Positions 1 through 10,029 are shown, counted from the stretch's first letter. The stretch: 64,000 nucleotides of DNA from Paenibacillus solanacearum (GCF_910593845.1 NZ_CAJVAS010000003.1:310001-374000), one strand, 5' to 3'. The notes: generated by a model not told the origin, from the sequence alone. Numbers and translations: made by a program.

Positions 1-882
1 TTCGGCACGAAAGGTGAAATTTATTCCCTGCCGTATATGAGCCAATCGTTCGCATTATGGTACAACAAAGGTATTTTTGATCGATTTGGCGTTGCATATC
101 CGAAGGACGGCATGAACTGGGATGAGGCGATTGAGCTCAGCAAAAAGGTAGCCCGGATGGAAAACGGCGTGCAGTATCGAGGAATGGTCGCTACTCATGG
201 CGGGATTTCGACCTTTGCATCTTCGCTGTCCATCGAATTGGTCGATCCGAAAACGTCGAACGCCATCGTTTCAGATCGCTGGGGAGCCGTTTTTGCCAAA
301 GGGAAAGCGCTTTATGATATCGCCGAAAATCGGCCGCTCAAGTTGAATGCAAGCAATATTCAACTGTTCGTAAAGGATAAGACACTCGCCATGGCGCCAT
401 ACTGGACAGGTGGCATGATCGGAAATTTAGCCCAGGCGACGAAGGATCTTGACTGGGATGTTGTGCAAGTACCGTCCTTTGCCGAAGCGCCTAATAAATA
501 CTATCAGGTCGATTACCATCAATTTGTCGTCAGCAAAACAACCAAGCATATCGATGACGTCATGGATGTTTTGAAAGTGACCGTATCGGATGAAGTTCAG
601 GCGAAGGCTGCCAGAATGGGTAAAGAAACTGTACTTACGAATCAAAGCATTATCGATCAGTTCGCGCAAGATCTTGATTTTGTTAAAGGCAAAAACCTGA
701 AAAGCATCTTTAAAAGCCAACCGTCCAATATGATTTACCAATCCAAATATAACGGTGCGGTATCGGGCGCGATTAACGCAGCGTTTAATGAAGTATTCGA
801 AGGTAAAACAGATATCAATTCGGCCTTGAAAAAAGCCAAAGAGGAAGCAGACAAAAAAATTGCTGAGTTGAAGTTACAGTAA
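1..882 (+). CDS. extracellular sugar-binding lipoprotein, 5' end cut by window
   Basis: This is the C-terminal part (about 293 residues) of a family 1-type solute-binding protein of a carbohydrate ABC importer. The frame is open from base 1, so the signal peptide and lipobox lie outside the window. It carries the segment YNKGIFDRFGVAYPKDGM, which recurs almost unchanged in three other binding proteins here (30940-32283, 35635-36942, 61548-62873). No permease follows: the next genes are a GH43 and a GH2 enzyme. That suggests the protein captures oligosaccharides released by them, which is inference from context. A permease could still lie upstream of the window. Confidence 0.88.
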   Translation, partial: FGTKGEIYSLPYMSQSFALWYNKGIFDRFGVAYPKDGMNWDEAIELSKKVARMENGVQYRGMVATHGGISTFASSLSIELVDPKTSNAIVSDRWGAVFAKGKALYDIAENRPLKLNASNIQLFVKDKTLAMAPYWTGGMIGNLAQATKDLDWDVVQVPSFAEAPNKYYQVDYHQFVVSKTTKHIDDVMDVLKVTVSDEVQAKAARMGKETVLTNQSIIDQFAQDLDFVKGKNLKSIFKSQPSNMIYQSKYNGAVSGAINAAFNEVFEGKTDINSALKKAKEEADKKIAELKLQ

Positions 883-936
883 CCTTACGAGCATCTCTCC
901 ACCCAAGGCAAGTTGATTTTGTAAGGAGAAATTCGA

Positions 937-3504
937 GTGAATAAAAAACGTCTTAAACTGCTTGGTTTGTTGATTCCTATTCTGGCTATTGTTGTTTTTG
1001 CTGCGTTTTTCCGAGAGCCGAATGATGTGGGGGGCATAAGCATGGAGGGAACCGGTATGGTTGAGAAACTGAAGGATTCGGATACTTATAAAAATTGGAT
1101 GAGCTTGACCGTAGAGAAGAAAGAAGGATATGAAAACGATCCTCTCAACGGAAAGAATTATCCTGCCGGCGATCCTTTTGTGATGAAACATAACGGTATG
1201 TACTATTTATACCCAAGTACGCATTTTGGTTTATCCGACATTCGGGCATGGAGCTCGGAGGACTTAATCCATTGGAAATACGAAGGGGTCGTAGCGAAGG
1301 ATGAGCGCTTGAAGATGGCCTATGCTCCAGAAGTTATTTACTGGAACGGTTATTTTTATATGGCTACCTCACCGGGAGGAAAGGGACATTATGTCTTAAA
1401 AAGCGATAGTCCCACAGGTCCCTTCACATTGGAGACCGATAATGTTGGCATGAGTATCGACGGCACCATATTTATCGACGATGACGGCAAGTGGTACTTT
1501 TATAATGCCGGTTCGAAGGGCATTCGCGGGCGGGAGATGCCTACACCGCTAACGTTCGGGAAGGAACACATTTTGCAGGGCACAAGCATGAACCACTGGA
1601 CGGAAGGGCCTTTCCTGCTCAAACGAAACGGTACTTATTTTATGACGCAAACGGGCAATCATCTTATGAGTAAAGGGTACCGGATCAACTATTCCATCTC
1701 AAAGGATGGCCCGCTTGGCAATTTCATCACGCCTTATAACAATCCGATTATCATCAACACAGATGACGGTTTTCACGGCTTGGGGCACAGCTCCACCGTG
1801 ATGGGGCCCGATCTCGATTCGTATTACATGGTGTATCACAATAACAAAAATCCCGTAGCGCCGGGAATCGGTCATGACAGATATTTAAATATGGACAAAT
1901 TGGTTTTCAACGGAGACAAGATGGATGTTCTCGGGCCGACGAACTTCCCGCAAAAAGTGCCGAAGCGGGCACCTTTCTATACATGGATTCAGCGGGAAGG
2001 GGCGGAACGAAACTTTGATAAGCAGACGAGCGGAAAAACCACTACCCTCGTTAGCAAATCGAAAACGAAGGAAAGCTATACAGCGGAGTTCAACTTTAAG
2101 GCGGCTTTGGAATCCAAGCAAGATGAGAGCAAGAAGCCTCAAGCCGGCGTTATATTTTCCTACGAGAATGAATCCCATTTTGGCATGGTCTCCGTGCGTA
2201 TGCCTGAAAAGAAGCTTGAGCTTGTAGGCGTACAGAATAAAGAACGTCGCTCCATTGCCACTGCATCTTTGCCTGAAGATCTGGATCTGACCAAACTTCA
2301 TACGATTCGGATTGAAAAGGATCGGCAGCAAGTAAAGGTTTATTTTGACGGGATGCAGAAATTGGATGCAGAAATGAAAGACTTAACGGCGGGCAGTATC
2401 GGTTATGTGTATGAAGATTTCGATTTATTGCCGGATTATACCGCATTCAGTCATGAGGTGAACGGCACTAGCGATTTCGAAGCCTATAAGCCTGTTCCGG
2501 GCAGCATCGAGGCCGTGCATTATTTGAAAGGCAAAGAGCGAGGCTACCATACGAAACAAAAACCGGAAATGCCAAATCCTTTCCGTCCAGAGGATGATAT
2601 TGCGATCGATAAAACGGATGGCAATACGTACCTAGTCAATCTGAATCATAAAGGGGATTGGCTCCAGTACAGCATCAACGTTAAGGAAGACGCGACCTAC
2701 GGGATCGATGTTAGAGTAAGGGGTCAGAAGGAAGCCGCAGAACTGGAAGTTTATGTCGACGACCAATGGATAAGCAATATGGTCGTGCCTCCAGCGGATG
2801 ACGATCAAAAGAGCGGCTGGGTGAAGATGAAAGGAATCGGTAATCTTCCTCTTCGCGCCGATTTGCACACGTTGAAGCTTAAAGTAAAAAGAGGCGAAAT
2901 CCATCTGCTGGACTTTGATGTTTACAAAGTGAACCTGGAAAAACTGGACCGGACGATCGATCTGACCAAGGGTGGCGATATGGCCGGCGGTTTATACAGC
3001 GATTGGACCTATATTGGCAAGTGGTCCGTCTCGAATCAAGGTTTAACTTCCGCCCCCGGCGTGAGCAGTATGGCATTTACGGGAAATACAAGCTGGAGCG
3101 ATTATACGGTCGAAGCGGATCTGACATTACCCAAAACCTCCTTGCAGGATGATGCCGGTATTCTAATCCGCGCTTCCAATGAATCGACACATAAAGATCA
3201 GGTACCGGACGCCTTAATGGGATACTATATCTCTTTTTCGCCGAGCAGAGTCGCTCTGAAGAAATTAAATTATGACGCTGTTGTGGTTGAGAAAGCAGAC
3301 CTTAGCCTTCAAAAGGACAAAAAGTACCATATTAAGATTCAAGCGGAAGGAAGCACGATTCGGGTTTATCTGGACAACAGCCCGAAACCTATCCTTCAAT
3401 ATACGGACAGCAATGCGTTTACGACCGGTAAAGTCGGCGTCAGATCATCGGCTAATGCCGTTGTGTTTTTCGAGAGGCTGAGCATTAAAGGCGGAGCCAA
3501 TTAA
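937..3504 (+). CDS. membrane-anchored GH43 glycosidase with CBM6-like and LamG-like modules
   Basis: 855 residues. A GTG codon starts the protein after AAGGAG. Residues 7-25 form an uncleaved-looking hydrophobic segment, so the enzyme is probably tethered outside the cell. Residues about 70-350 are a GH43 five-blade propeller, with the expected acids in PAGDPF (Asp79, base), SIDGT (Asp175) and TEGPF (Glu223, acid). After it come a beta-sandwich of the type following many GH43 domains (about 360-500), a CBM6-like module (about 510-665) and a C-terminal LamG/DUF1080-like sandwich (about 680-855). GH43 enzymes act mostly on arabinan, xylan or galactan; the exact substrate cannot be read from the sequence. 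It lies 54 bp after the SBP and 49 bp before GH2, so the three probably form one operon. Confidence 0.88.
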   Translation: MNKKRLKLLGLLIPILAIVVFAAFFREPNDVGGISMEGTGMVEKLKDSDTYKNWMSLTVEKKEGYENDPLNGKNYPAGDPFVMKHNGMYYLYPSTHFGLSDIRAWSSEDLIHWKYEGVVAKDERLKMAYAPEVIYWNGYFYMATSPGGKGHYVLKSDSPTGPFTLETDNVGMSIDGTIFIDDDGKWYFYNAGSKGIRGREMPTPLTFGKEHILQGTSMNHWTEGPFLLKRNGTYFMTQTGNHLMSKGYRINYSISKDGPLGNFITPYNNPIIINTDDGFHGLGHSSTVMGPDLDSYYMVYHNNKNPVAPGIGHDRYLNMDKLVFNGDKMDVLGPTNFPQKVPKRAPFYTWIQREGAERNFDKQTSGKTTTLVSKSKTKESYTAEFNFKAALESKQDESKKPQAGVIFSYENESHFGMVSVRMPEKKLELVGVQNKERRSIATASLPEDLDLTKLHTIRIEKDRQQVKVYFDGMQKLDAEMKDLTAGSIGYVYEDFDLLPDYTAFSHEVNGTSDFEAYKPVPGSIEAVHYLKGKERGYHTKQKPEMPNPFRPEDDIAIDKTDGNTYLVNLNHKGDWLQYSINVKEDATYGIDVRVRGQKEAAELEVYVDDQWISNMVVPPADDDQKSGWVKMKGIGNLPLRADLHTLKLKVKRGEIHLLDFDVYKVNLEKLDRTIDLTKGGDMAGGLYSDWTYIGKWSVSNQGLTSAPGVSSMAFTGNTSWSDYTVEADLTLPKTSLQDDAGILIRASNESTHKDQVPDALMGYYISFSPSRVALKKLNYDAVVVEKADLSLQKDKKYHIKIQAEGSTIRVYLDNSPKPILQYTDSNAFTTGKVGVRSSANAVVFFERLSIKGGAN

Positions 3505-3553
3505 CGGATCAAAGATTTATATATAACATAACGCTAGGCGTGGGAGAAACGAT

Positions 3554-5317
3554 ATGACAACCAAGAAATATGTGAAAAATTACCCGAGACCTCAGTTCGT
3601 GAGAGATCAATGGGTCGATCTGAACGGCGAGTGGCGCTTCGGCTTCGACGATGCAGGCGCAGGTGAAGCCGCGGGGTGGCCGCGGGACTTCGGCGGCGAC
3701 CGCAGCATTATCGTCCCTTTCACTTACGAGACGAAGGCGAGCGGCATCGGCGAAGAAGCCCATCATCCGTTCGTTTGGTACAACAGACAGCTTGATATTC
3801 CTGCGGAAGCACGCGGCAAGCGGATTCTCCTGCATTTTCAAGCGGTAGACTATATCGCGAAAGTATGGGTGAACGGGGAATACGTCGGAAGACATCAGGG
3901 CGGTTATTCGGCATTTACATTCGACATTTCGCCGTATGTCACGTTCGGGGCCTCAAACGAGCTTACCGTTAAGGTGGAGGACAGCAAGGACGCTACGCAG
4001 CCGCGCGGCAAGCAGCGCTGGGTGGACGACAACTTCGAATGCTTCTATGTGCAGACGACAGGCATTTGGCAGTCCGTTTGGCTGGAATACGTCGAGCGGG
4101 ACTACGTCGATGCGGTGAAAATCACGCCAGATCTCGATGCTTCGTCCGTTCGCTTCGACTATCAGGTCAAAGGCGACGTGCAAGCCGGGAGCAAGCTTCG
4201 GCTGGAAACGGTCATCAGCATGAAGGGCCGCCAAGTTAAGCAGGTGAGCCTGACGATCGACCGCCCTTGGCTTACGCTGGAGGTCGATCTCGTTCACGAA
4301 ATGAACGGCCCGTGGAAGCGGTGCTACTGGGCTCCGGGTCATCCGAATCTGTACGATGTGGAGTTTATTTTGTACCGCGATGACGTCGTGATCGACCACG
4401 TCTACTCCTATTTCGGCATGAGGAAGATATCCATCGAGAAGGGCAAAGTGCTGCTGAACAATGTGCCGATCTATCAGCGGCAGATGCTGGATCAAGGCTA
4501 TTGGACGGACAGCCATCTGACGCCTCCTTCCGAGGAAGCGTTGATCGAAGATATTGACCTCCTGCTGCAAATGGGATATAACGGTGTCCGCAAGCACATG
4601 AAGGTGGAAGACGCCCGATACCTGTATTGGTGCGATGTCAAAGGCGTGCTGGTATGGTCCGAGATGGCCGCGACCTTCGAATTTAACGATCAAGCGGTGC
4701 AAAATTTCACGGAGGAATGGATGGAGATCGTTCGCCAGCAGTATAATCATCCTTCGATTATAACGTGGGTTCCGTTCAACGAATCATGGGGCATCATGAA
4801 CATCTTTAAGGACCGCAACCAGCAGAAGTTCACCGAGGCGATCTATCATCTGACGAAGGCGTTCGATCCGAACCGCCCGGTTATTACGAACGACGGCTGG
4901 GAACATACGGTGTCCGATATATTGACGCTGCATGATTATGTGGAAACAAAGGCGCAATTCCTGAAGCGCTATGCGAACAAGGACGAAATCGTGAACAACG
5001 AGAAAACGTTCAACCAATGGAAATACGCCTTCGCCGACGGCTACAGCTACAAAGGACAGCCGATTATGGTAAGTGAATTCGGCGGTATCGCCTTCAAGTC
5101 CGACAAAGGCTGGGGCTACGGCGGACAGGTCGTTTCGGAAGAAGCGTTCCTCGAGCGCTTCCGCGGCATTCACGAAGCAATTAAAGCGACGGATTACATC
5201 GTCGGTTACTGCTACACACAAATTACCGATGTCCAGCAAGAGGTGAACGGCCTCTTGACCGAGGATCGCAAGCCGAAGATTCCGATTGAGAAGATTCGGG
5301 AGATTAATCTTTCCTAA
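3554..5317 (+). CDS. GH2 family glycoside hydrolase (beta-galactosidase/beta-glucuronidase type)
   Basis: 587 residues. The order is an N-terminal sugar-binding jelly roll (about 15-180), an immunoglobulin-like middle domain (about 185-290) and a TIM barrel (about 295-587). The acid/base lies in WVPFNESWG (Glu410) and the likely nucleophile in VSEFGG (Glu508), as in family GH2. There is no signal peptide, so it should act in the cytoplasm on imported oligosaccharides, unlike the anchored GH43 just upstream. The start follows GGGAGAAACG. The protein is shorter than LacZ (about 1000 residues) and matches the compact GH2 subgroup. Substrate (galactoside, glucuronide, mannoside) is not decided by what can be seen. 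Confidence 0.92.
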   Translation: MTTKKYVKNYPRPQFVRDQWVDLNGEWRFGFDDAGAGEAAGWPRDFGGDRSIIVPFTYETKASGIGEEAHHPFVWYNRQLDIPAEARGKRILLHFQAVDYIAKVWVNGEYVGRHQGGYSAFTFDISPYVTFGASNELTVKVEDSKDATQPRGKQRWVDDNFECFYVQTTGIWQSVWLEYVERDYVDAVKITPDLDASSVRFDYQVKGDVQAGSKLRLETVISMKGRQVKQVSLTIDRPWLTLEVDLVHEMNGPWKRCYWAPGHPNLYDVEFILYRDDVVIDHVYSYFGMRKISIEKGKVLLNNVPIYQRQMLDQGYWTDSHLTPPSEEALIEDIDLLLQMGYNGVRKHMKVEDARYLYWCDVKGVLVWSEMAATFEFNDQAVQNFTEEWMEIVRQQYNHPSIITWVPFNESWGIMNIFKDRNQQKFTEAIYHLTKAFDPNRPVITNDGWEHTVSDILTLHDYVETKAQFLKRYANKDEIVNNEKTFNQWKYAFADGYSYKGQPIMVSEFGGIAFKSDKGWGYGGQVVSEEAFLERFRGIHEAIKATDYIVGYCYTQITDVQQEVNGLLTEDRKPKIPIEKIREINLS

Positions 5318-5329
5318 CATTATGAGTTT

Positions 5330-5376
5330 AAAAAGCGTCGGAGTCGATTTTTTATCGGCTGCCGGCGCTTTTTTAT
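5330..5376 (+). terminator. rho-independent terminator after GH2
   Basis: An 11-bp stem (AAAAGCGTCGG pairing with CCGGCGCTTTT, one G-T wobble) is followed by TTTTTTATTT. It closes the SBP-GH43-GH2 unit. Confidence 0.85.
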
Positions 5377-5520
5377 TTGCCCAAAATCGTAACAGATTCG
5401 GGTATGCTGCTTCATCGTTGCTCAGACGAAATGCATATTTTTATTACAATAGGGTGTTGTCTCATTCATTTTCCATCATTTAACATACGTTAATTTGAAA
5501 TACGATGGAGGTGGATTCAT

Positions 5521-5940
5521 ATGGCAGGAAAGGTGAAGGTAAGTCCACAATTTAAAAGGCTTTGTATGCAATTCGGAAAAATCTTAGGAGGCGAATCGGA
5601 AGTTGATCAAGGTCCGGTTTGTTTTGTCACGCGAATGACGAACTTAAGGGAAACAATCTTAGGAAGGAGAACGCGCTCCCCTTTGGTTCAAATGCAAATG
5701 TTCTCCTTTGAATCGCTTGATAAGTCGGGGCGCGCACTGTGCTTGGGCGAGACGGCCGTGCATCAAAATCAGGTGAATCGCTTGATGTCGAATCTCCGTA
5801 AACGCGGAATCAAAGTGACGGCGCTTCATAATCACTGGCTAAAAGAAAACCCTCGCTTAATGTACATGCACTGGGAAGCCATCATGAATCCGGTTGTATT
5901 TGCAAAGAGAACCAAAGAATCGATTGCATTCTTGGGTTAA
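5521..5940 (+). CDS. DUF1259 family protein, first of a tandem pair
   Basis: 139 residues spanning essentially one DUF1259 (LppY/LpqO-like) domain. Recognisable pieces are GPVCFV, ILGRRT, FSFESLDKSGRALCLGET and the His-rich end ALHNHWL...MHWE, whose three histidines look like a possible metal site (inference). No signal peptide or membrane segment. A GGAGGTGG ribosome site precedes ATG. The family has no established reaction. It is followed after 75 bp by a close paralogue, and then by a GMC oxidoreductase. Confidence 0.85.
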   Translation: MAGKVKVSPQFKRLCMQFGKILGGESEVDQGPVCFVTRMTNLRETILGRRTRSPLVQMQMFSFESLDKSGRALCLGETAVHQNQVNRLMSNLRKRGIKVTALHNHWLKENPRLMYMHWEAIMNPVVFAKRTKESIAFLG

Positions 5941-6015
5941 TTTGTTGTTGAGTTTGAAGCTGTAATTTCACTTGTTTGCTGTTATTTCACTTGTCTAATG
6001 AAAGGATGAAATCTT

Positions 6016-6438
6016 ATGGCGGAAAAAGTGGCAGTAAGTCCCCGCTTCAAAAAATTATGTGATCAATTTTCAACCCTATTGGGTGGAACAGAGCATGAGA
6101 TTACGAAGGGACCGGTTTGCTTCGTCAGCAGAAATAGAAGAATTAACGCCTCTATTTTGGGAAGACGTACGACATCTCCATTGGTCCGCTACCAATTGTT
6201 TTCGTTTGAATCGCTCGACAAATCAGGTCGCGCGCTTTGTTTAGGGGAAACGGCGCTTTTCCAAAACCAAGTCAATCGTTTGCTGTCAAACCTTCGCAGA
6301 AACGGGATTAAAGTTACGGCAGTCCACAATCACTGGCTTAATGAGAATCCGCGTCTTATGTATGTTCACTGGGAGTCCATCGACAATCCCATCGCATTTG
6401 CAACGAAAGTAAAACGTTCTATTGCTTTCTTAGGTTAA
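6016..6438 (+). CDS. DUF1259 family protein, second of a tandem pair
   Basis: 140 residues, aligning end to end with the gene at 5521-5940: FSFESLDKSGRALCLGET is identical and the HNHWL/VHWES histidines are kept. The main differences are in the N-terminal third and one inserted residue near position 28. This is a tandem duplication with both copies apparently intact. RBS AAAGGATG lies before the ATG. Function unknown. Confidence 0.85.
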   Translation: MAEKVAVSPRFKKLCDQFSTLLGGTEHEITKGPVCFVSRNRRINASILGRRTTSPLVRYQLFSFESLDKSGRALCLGETALFQNQVNRLLSNLRRNGIKVTAVHNHWLNENPRLMYVHWESIDNPIAFATKVKRSIAFLG

Positions 6439-6461
6439 TCAAGACGCTTTGTCACTACGAG

Positions 6462-6497
6462 GAGCTGCAGTTCATTGCTGCAGCTCTTTATTTTTTC
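6462..6497 (+). terminator. rho-independent terminator after the DUF1259 pair
   Basis: Perfect 9-bp stem GAGCTGCAG/CTGCAGCTC followed by TTTATTTTTTC. Confidence 0.85.
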
Positions 6498-6575
6498 TAA
6501 AACCTTGAACCGTCCAAACACATGTGACCGGTAAGTGCAATATTGTATATCAGCCCATATGTAAGGAGATCACCA

Positions 6576-8207
6576 ATGGATAAGCGTCAACAAACCTATG
6601 ATTACATTGTCGTCGGAACGGGTCCGGCAGGAGCGGTAATCGCAAAAACCCTTACGGACGATAAAAAAACGTCGGTTCTGATCTTGGAATCCGGCGATAA
6701 TAACGATAAAGACCGCCCGATTAGGGATTCCGCATTCGCCCCGGAGCTGGAAGAGCAGTTTTTCCCGCAGTACTTTTGGCAAGGGGAAGGAATCCCGCAA
6801 GAAGGACTGGATGAACGTATGTTTGAATGGACTACCGGACGTCTTTCGGGCGGCGGGTCGTCGATCAATGGGGAGCAATATGTCAGGCCGACGTCAGCGG
6901 TTATGAGGGAATGGCAACAACTATTGGGGCCGATTTGGTCGCCTGGAAGAGCGATTCTCCGGTTCAAGAAACTGGAACGATACAACGGCAAGACGAATAA
7001 TGCGCAGGCACGCGGATACAGCGGACCCATTGACATTAGGCAGGCCCCGGTTCATCCGACGGCGATGGCGCTAAAGCTCACGGAGGCTATTGAGAAGGCG
7101 ACGGGATATGCGAAAATTGTCGATTATAACGATCCCCGAACCCCCATAGGACCTTTTACCCGTTGGCAATTATATCAGAACCCAAACGGCACGAGAGAAA
7201 GTTCTTCAACAGCATTTCTCTCAACGAAAGTGTTAAACTCCGCCGGCCGCGGTGTACAAGGTCGAAAATTAAAAGTTCTCTATAAATCAACCGTCTTACG
7301 CGTACTCTTTTCCGAAAAACGCGCCAAAGGAATCGAATTTCTTCTTGAAGGAAAGCTGCACCGAGCGTATGCACGAAAAAAAGTCATTATTTCAGCGGGC
7401 ATCAATAGCGCACAGTTATTAATGCTCTCCGGTATCGGACCGGCCAAATTACTTAGGGATGCAGGTATCACTGTAAAGTTCAATAATCCCAACGTAGGCA
7501 AGAGGTTAAGGAACCACACGCTTAACTCCGCTGTTTTTACCGCAAATCCCGACGATCGAGCTCTACCCTCCGATGATCTCAATGCGCTTTATGCGGGCGG
7601 GGCTTTTTTGCCGGATCCAACCATGAACAATCCTTCGCGACGGGCGGTCCAACTGATCGGCATCGGTTCCGATCATACCTTAACCCTAGCGATCATTTAC
7701 TTACGCCCGGCCAGCAGGGGATTCATCAAGATACAAAACAACGATCCTCTAAAAATTGTGCTGGCTGATGAAGCGTTTCTTAAAAATCCGGAAGACATGT
7801 CTCAAATCAAACATATTTTCAGAACATACGTTAAAAATATCGCCGTTGAATTGGCTTTGATTGACCCATCCTATCGGCTTATTTCGCCGGCACCCGAAGT
7901 CATGGATGACGACGCAAAATTGGAACAGTACATCAAACAAAATTTTGAGCATAACCATCATCAACAGGGCTCATTACGTATGGGGCCTTTGAATAAGGGA
8001 GGGGTTGTCGATCGCCGTGGAAACGTGCATGGGGTAAAGAACCTTATCGTTGCGGATGCTTCGATCATCCCTTTTACGGTAGACGGGAATACATCTGCGG
8101 CGGCATACTTAATCGGCTATACGATTGCCCGGCAATTGCAGTTGAAGGGGAGTAAGCTGCAGAGGCGCAGGGTGAGCAGGAGGTTATACGAATCCGAAGT
8201 AGAATAG
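6576..8207 (+). CDS. GMC family FAD-dependent oxidoreductase
   Basis: 543 residues from the ATG at 6576, which has TAAGGAG at good spacing; an in-frame upstream ATG at 6543 lacks one. The N-terminus holds a Rossmann FAD-binding motif (VVGTGPAGAVIAKTL), followed by the GMC signature region around TGRLSGGGSSINGEQY. The C-terminal catalytic region has EHNHHQQGSLRMG and the final FTVDGNTSAAAYLIG segment. Family members oxidise alcohols or sugars using FAD. No signal peptide is visible. Neighbouring DUF1259 genes are separated by a terminator, so this gene has its own transcript. Substrate not determined. Confidence 0.9.
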   Translation: MDKRQQTYDYIVVGTGPAGAVIAKTLTDDKKTSVLILESGDNNDKDRPIRDSAFAPELEEQFFPQYFWQGEGIPQEGLDERMFEWTTGRLSGGGSSINGEQYVRPTSAVMREWQQLLGPIWSPGRAILRFKKLERYNGKTNNAQARGYSGPIDIRQAPVHPTAMALKLTEAIEKATGYAKIVDYNDPRTPIGPFTRWQLYQNPNGTRESSSTAFLSTKVLNSAGRGVQGRKLKVLYKSTVLRVLFSEKRAKGIEFLLEGKLHRAYARKKVIISAGINSAQLLMLSGIGPAKLLRDAGITVKFNNPNVGKRLRNHTLNSAVFTANPDDRALPSDDLNALYAGGAFLPDPTMNNPSRRAVQLIGIGSDHTLTLAIIYLRPASRGFIKIQNNDPLKIVLADEAFLKNPEDMSQIKHIFRTYVKNIAVELALIDPSYRLISPAPEVMDDDAKLEQYIKQNFEHNHHQQGSLRMGPLNKGGVVDRRGNVHGVKNLIVADASIIPFTVDGNTSAAAYLIGYTIARQLQLKGSKLQRRRVSRRLYESEVE

Positions 8208-8403
8208 CCGCTTAAACCGCGGCTTCAGAAATTAGGGGACACGCAGCTTGCCCGGCGGGATGGTAGTTCAATGTCCGTTATTTACAAATTAATGGCTTCT
8301 TCTCACATCCTCAAGCCAATAGGGTCGTGGTAACATAGCCTTATGAGAGTATGCGGTTAAACAACCGAATGCGGCAAGACTCAAATTTAAGGAGGCGTTG
8401 CAT

Positions 8404-9957
8404 ATGAACCAATCGAATCGATCCGGTGCACAGCCGAACGTTATTGTCATCTTGGCCGACGACATGGGATTTTCCGATATCGGCTGCTACGGCGGCTTTG
8501 TTGATACGCCTAATCTTGACAGACTCGCGGAGGGCGGCGTCCGCTTGACCGAATTTTACAATACGGCGCGCTGTTCTCCGTCCAGAGCGTCGCTGCTGAC
8601 CGGGCTTCATCCGCACCAAGCGGGGATGGCACATCTTCAAGGCCGGTACGGTCCTTATACGAAGCAGTTGACGGAGCGAAGCGTTACGATTGCCGAGGTG
8701 CTTAAGAGCAGCGGCTACGGCACATACATGTGCGGCAAATGGCATGCCGGTGTGGTGCCCCCGCATGAACGCGGCTTCGAGCAAGCGTATGTTTACCCCG
8801 GCGGCGATTATTTCAAGAAGGAAGGCATCAAGCTGAACGGCGAGGAGCTGCCGGAGGAAGCGATCGGCGACGATTATTACTCCACCGACCATATGACGGC
8901 AAACGCAGTCAGTCTGCTTGAGCGCCACGTCGAGCAAACGCCGGACAAGCCGTTCTTTCTGTATATGACCTACACGGCGCCGCATTTTCCGCTTCATGCC
9001 AAAGAATCCGACACCGCCAAGTACAAAGGCCGTTTCGACCGCGGCTGGGACGCGATGCGTCAGGAGAAATACGAGCGGATGAAGGAGATGGGGCTTATCG
9101 ATCCGTCGTGGGAGCTGTCGCCGAAGGAAACGTCGGCCGCCGGATCCTGGGACGATGAGGCGCATCAAGAATGGCGGCTGCGGGCGATGGAAGTATATGC
9201 TGCCATGATCGACTGCATGGATCAAAATATCGGCAAGCTTCTGCAATCGCTGGAAGCAAACGGCAAGTTGGATAATACGCTCATATTGTTCCTGTCGGAT
9301 AACGGAGGCAACGGGGAGTTCCCGGTAATTCGCAACCTAGAAGCTGTTCCGGGAACACCCGGCTTCACCGTGCAGGATGGCCATTACGGTTACGGCTGGG
9401 CGAATTTGTCCAATACGCCGTATCGCATGTATAAGCATTACATTCACGAAGGCGGCATCGCCTCGCCGTTCATCGCGCATTGGCCGGCCCGCTTGAAGGA
9501 CAAAGGCTCGATCAAGAAAACGCCCGTCCAGCTTCCCGATATGATGGCGACAATCGTCGATGCAGCCGGAGCGGCATACCCGGAAACGTATAACGGCAAC
9601 AGCATTATGCCGATGGAAGGAACGAGCATGCTGCCGATTTTCGAGAACCAGTTGTTTGAGAAGGAATACTTGTTCTGGGAGCATGAGGGCAACTGCGGAG
9701 TAAGACAAGGGAAATGGAAGCTCGTCAAGTTCCATGGCGAGCCGTGGGAGCTGTACGACAAGGAGAAGGACGGAACGGAGCTTCATAACATCGCTGCGCA
9801 GCATTCCGACATTGTCGACCGGCTGAACGATCAGTATGTAAAGTGGTGTAAGCGGACAAACGTGCTGCCGCACGAGGAGTACGAGCAGTATGTGAAGGGG
9901 AAGAAGGGCAAAGGCCAGGTTGTCGATCTGGAAATTGTCAAACGCGCTTTCGCATAG
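8404..9957 (+). CDS. type I sulfatase (arylsulfatase-like), CSPSR type
   Basis: 517 residues from the ATG at 8404, 8 nt after GGAGG; a TTG at 8398 is in frame but too close to the ribosome site. The protein hydrolyses sulfate esters by family. The catalytic Cys57 in CSPSRAS is the residue converted to formylglycine. Metal ligands are visible in ILADDMGFSD (Asp19/Asp20) and LFLSDNGGN. No signal peptide, so it is likely cytoplasmic and acts on imported sulfated sugars. No maturase (anSME or FGE) is in the window. A hairpin and promoter separate it from the next gene. Confidence 0.92.
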   Translation: MNQSNRSGAQPNVIVILADDMGFSDIGCYGGFVDTPNLDRLAEGGVRLTEFYNTARCSPSRASLLTGLHPHQAGMAHLQGRYGPYTKQLTERSVTIAEVLKSSGYGTYMCGKWHAGVVPPHERGFEQAYVYPGGDYFKKEGIKLNGEELPEEAIGDDYYSTDHMTANAVSLLERHVEQTPDKPFFLYMTYTAPHFPLHAKESDTAKYKGRFDRGWDAMRQEKYERMKEMGLIDPSWELSPKETSAAGSWDDEAHQEWRLRAMEVYAAMIDCMDQNIGKLLQSLEANGKLDNTLILFLSDNGGNGEFPVIRNLEAVPGTPGFTVQDGHYGYGWANLSNTPYRMYKHYIHEGGIASPFIAHWPARLKDKGSIKKTPVQLPDMMATIVDAAGAAYPETYNGNSIMPMEGTSMLPIFENQLFEKEYLFWEHEGNCGVRQGKWKLVKFHGEPWELYDKEKDGTELHNIAAQHSDIVDRLNDQYVKWCKRTNVLPHEEYEQYVKGKKGKGQVVDLEIVKRAFA

Positions 9958-10029
9958 GACCGGCAATTCGGGTCCGATGGACGAATCGTCCACCCTCGAA
10001 CAACAGGAAATTTCTTCGAAAAAAACGGC

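Noticed and set aside
3953-4750. Long minus-strand reading frame of 265 codons inside the GH2 gene
   Set aside because: Antisense shadow of a strongly supported enzyme; composition follows from the GH2 codon pattern.
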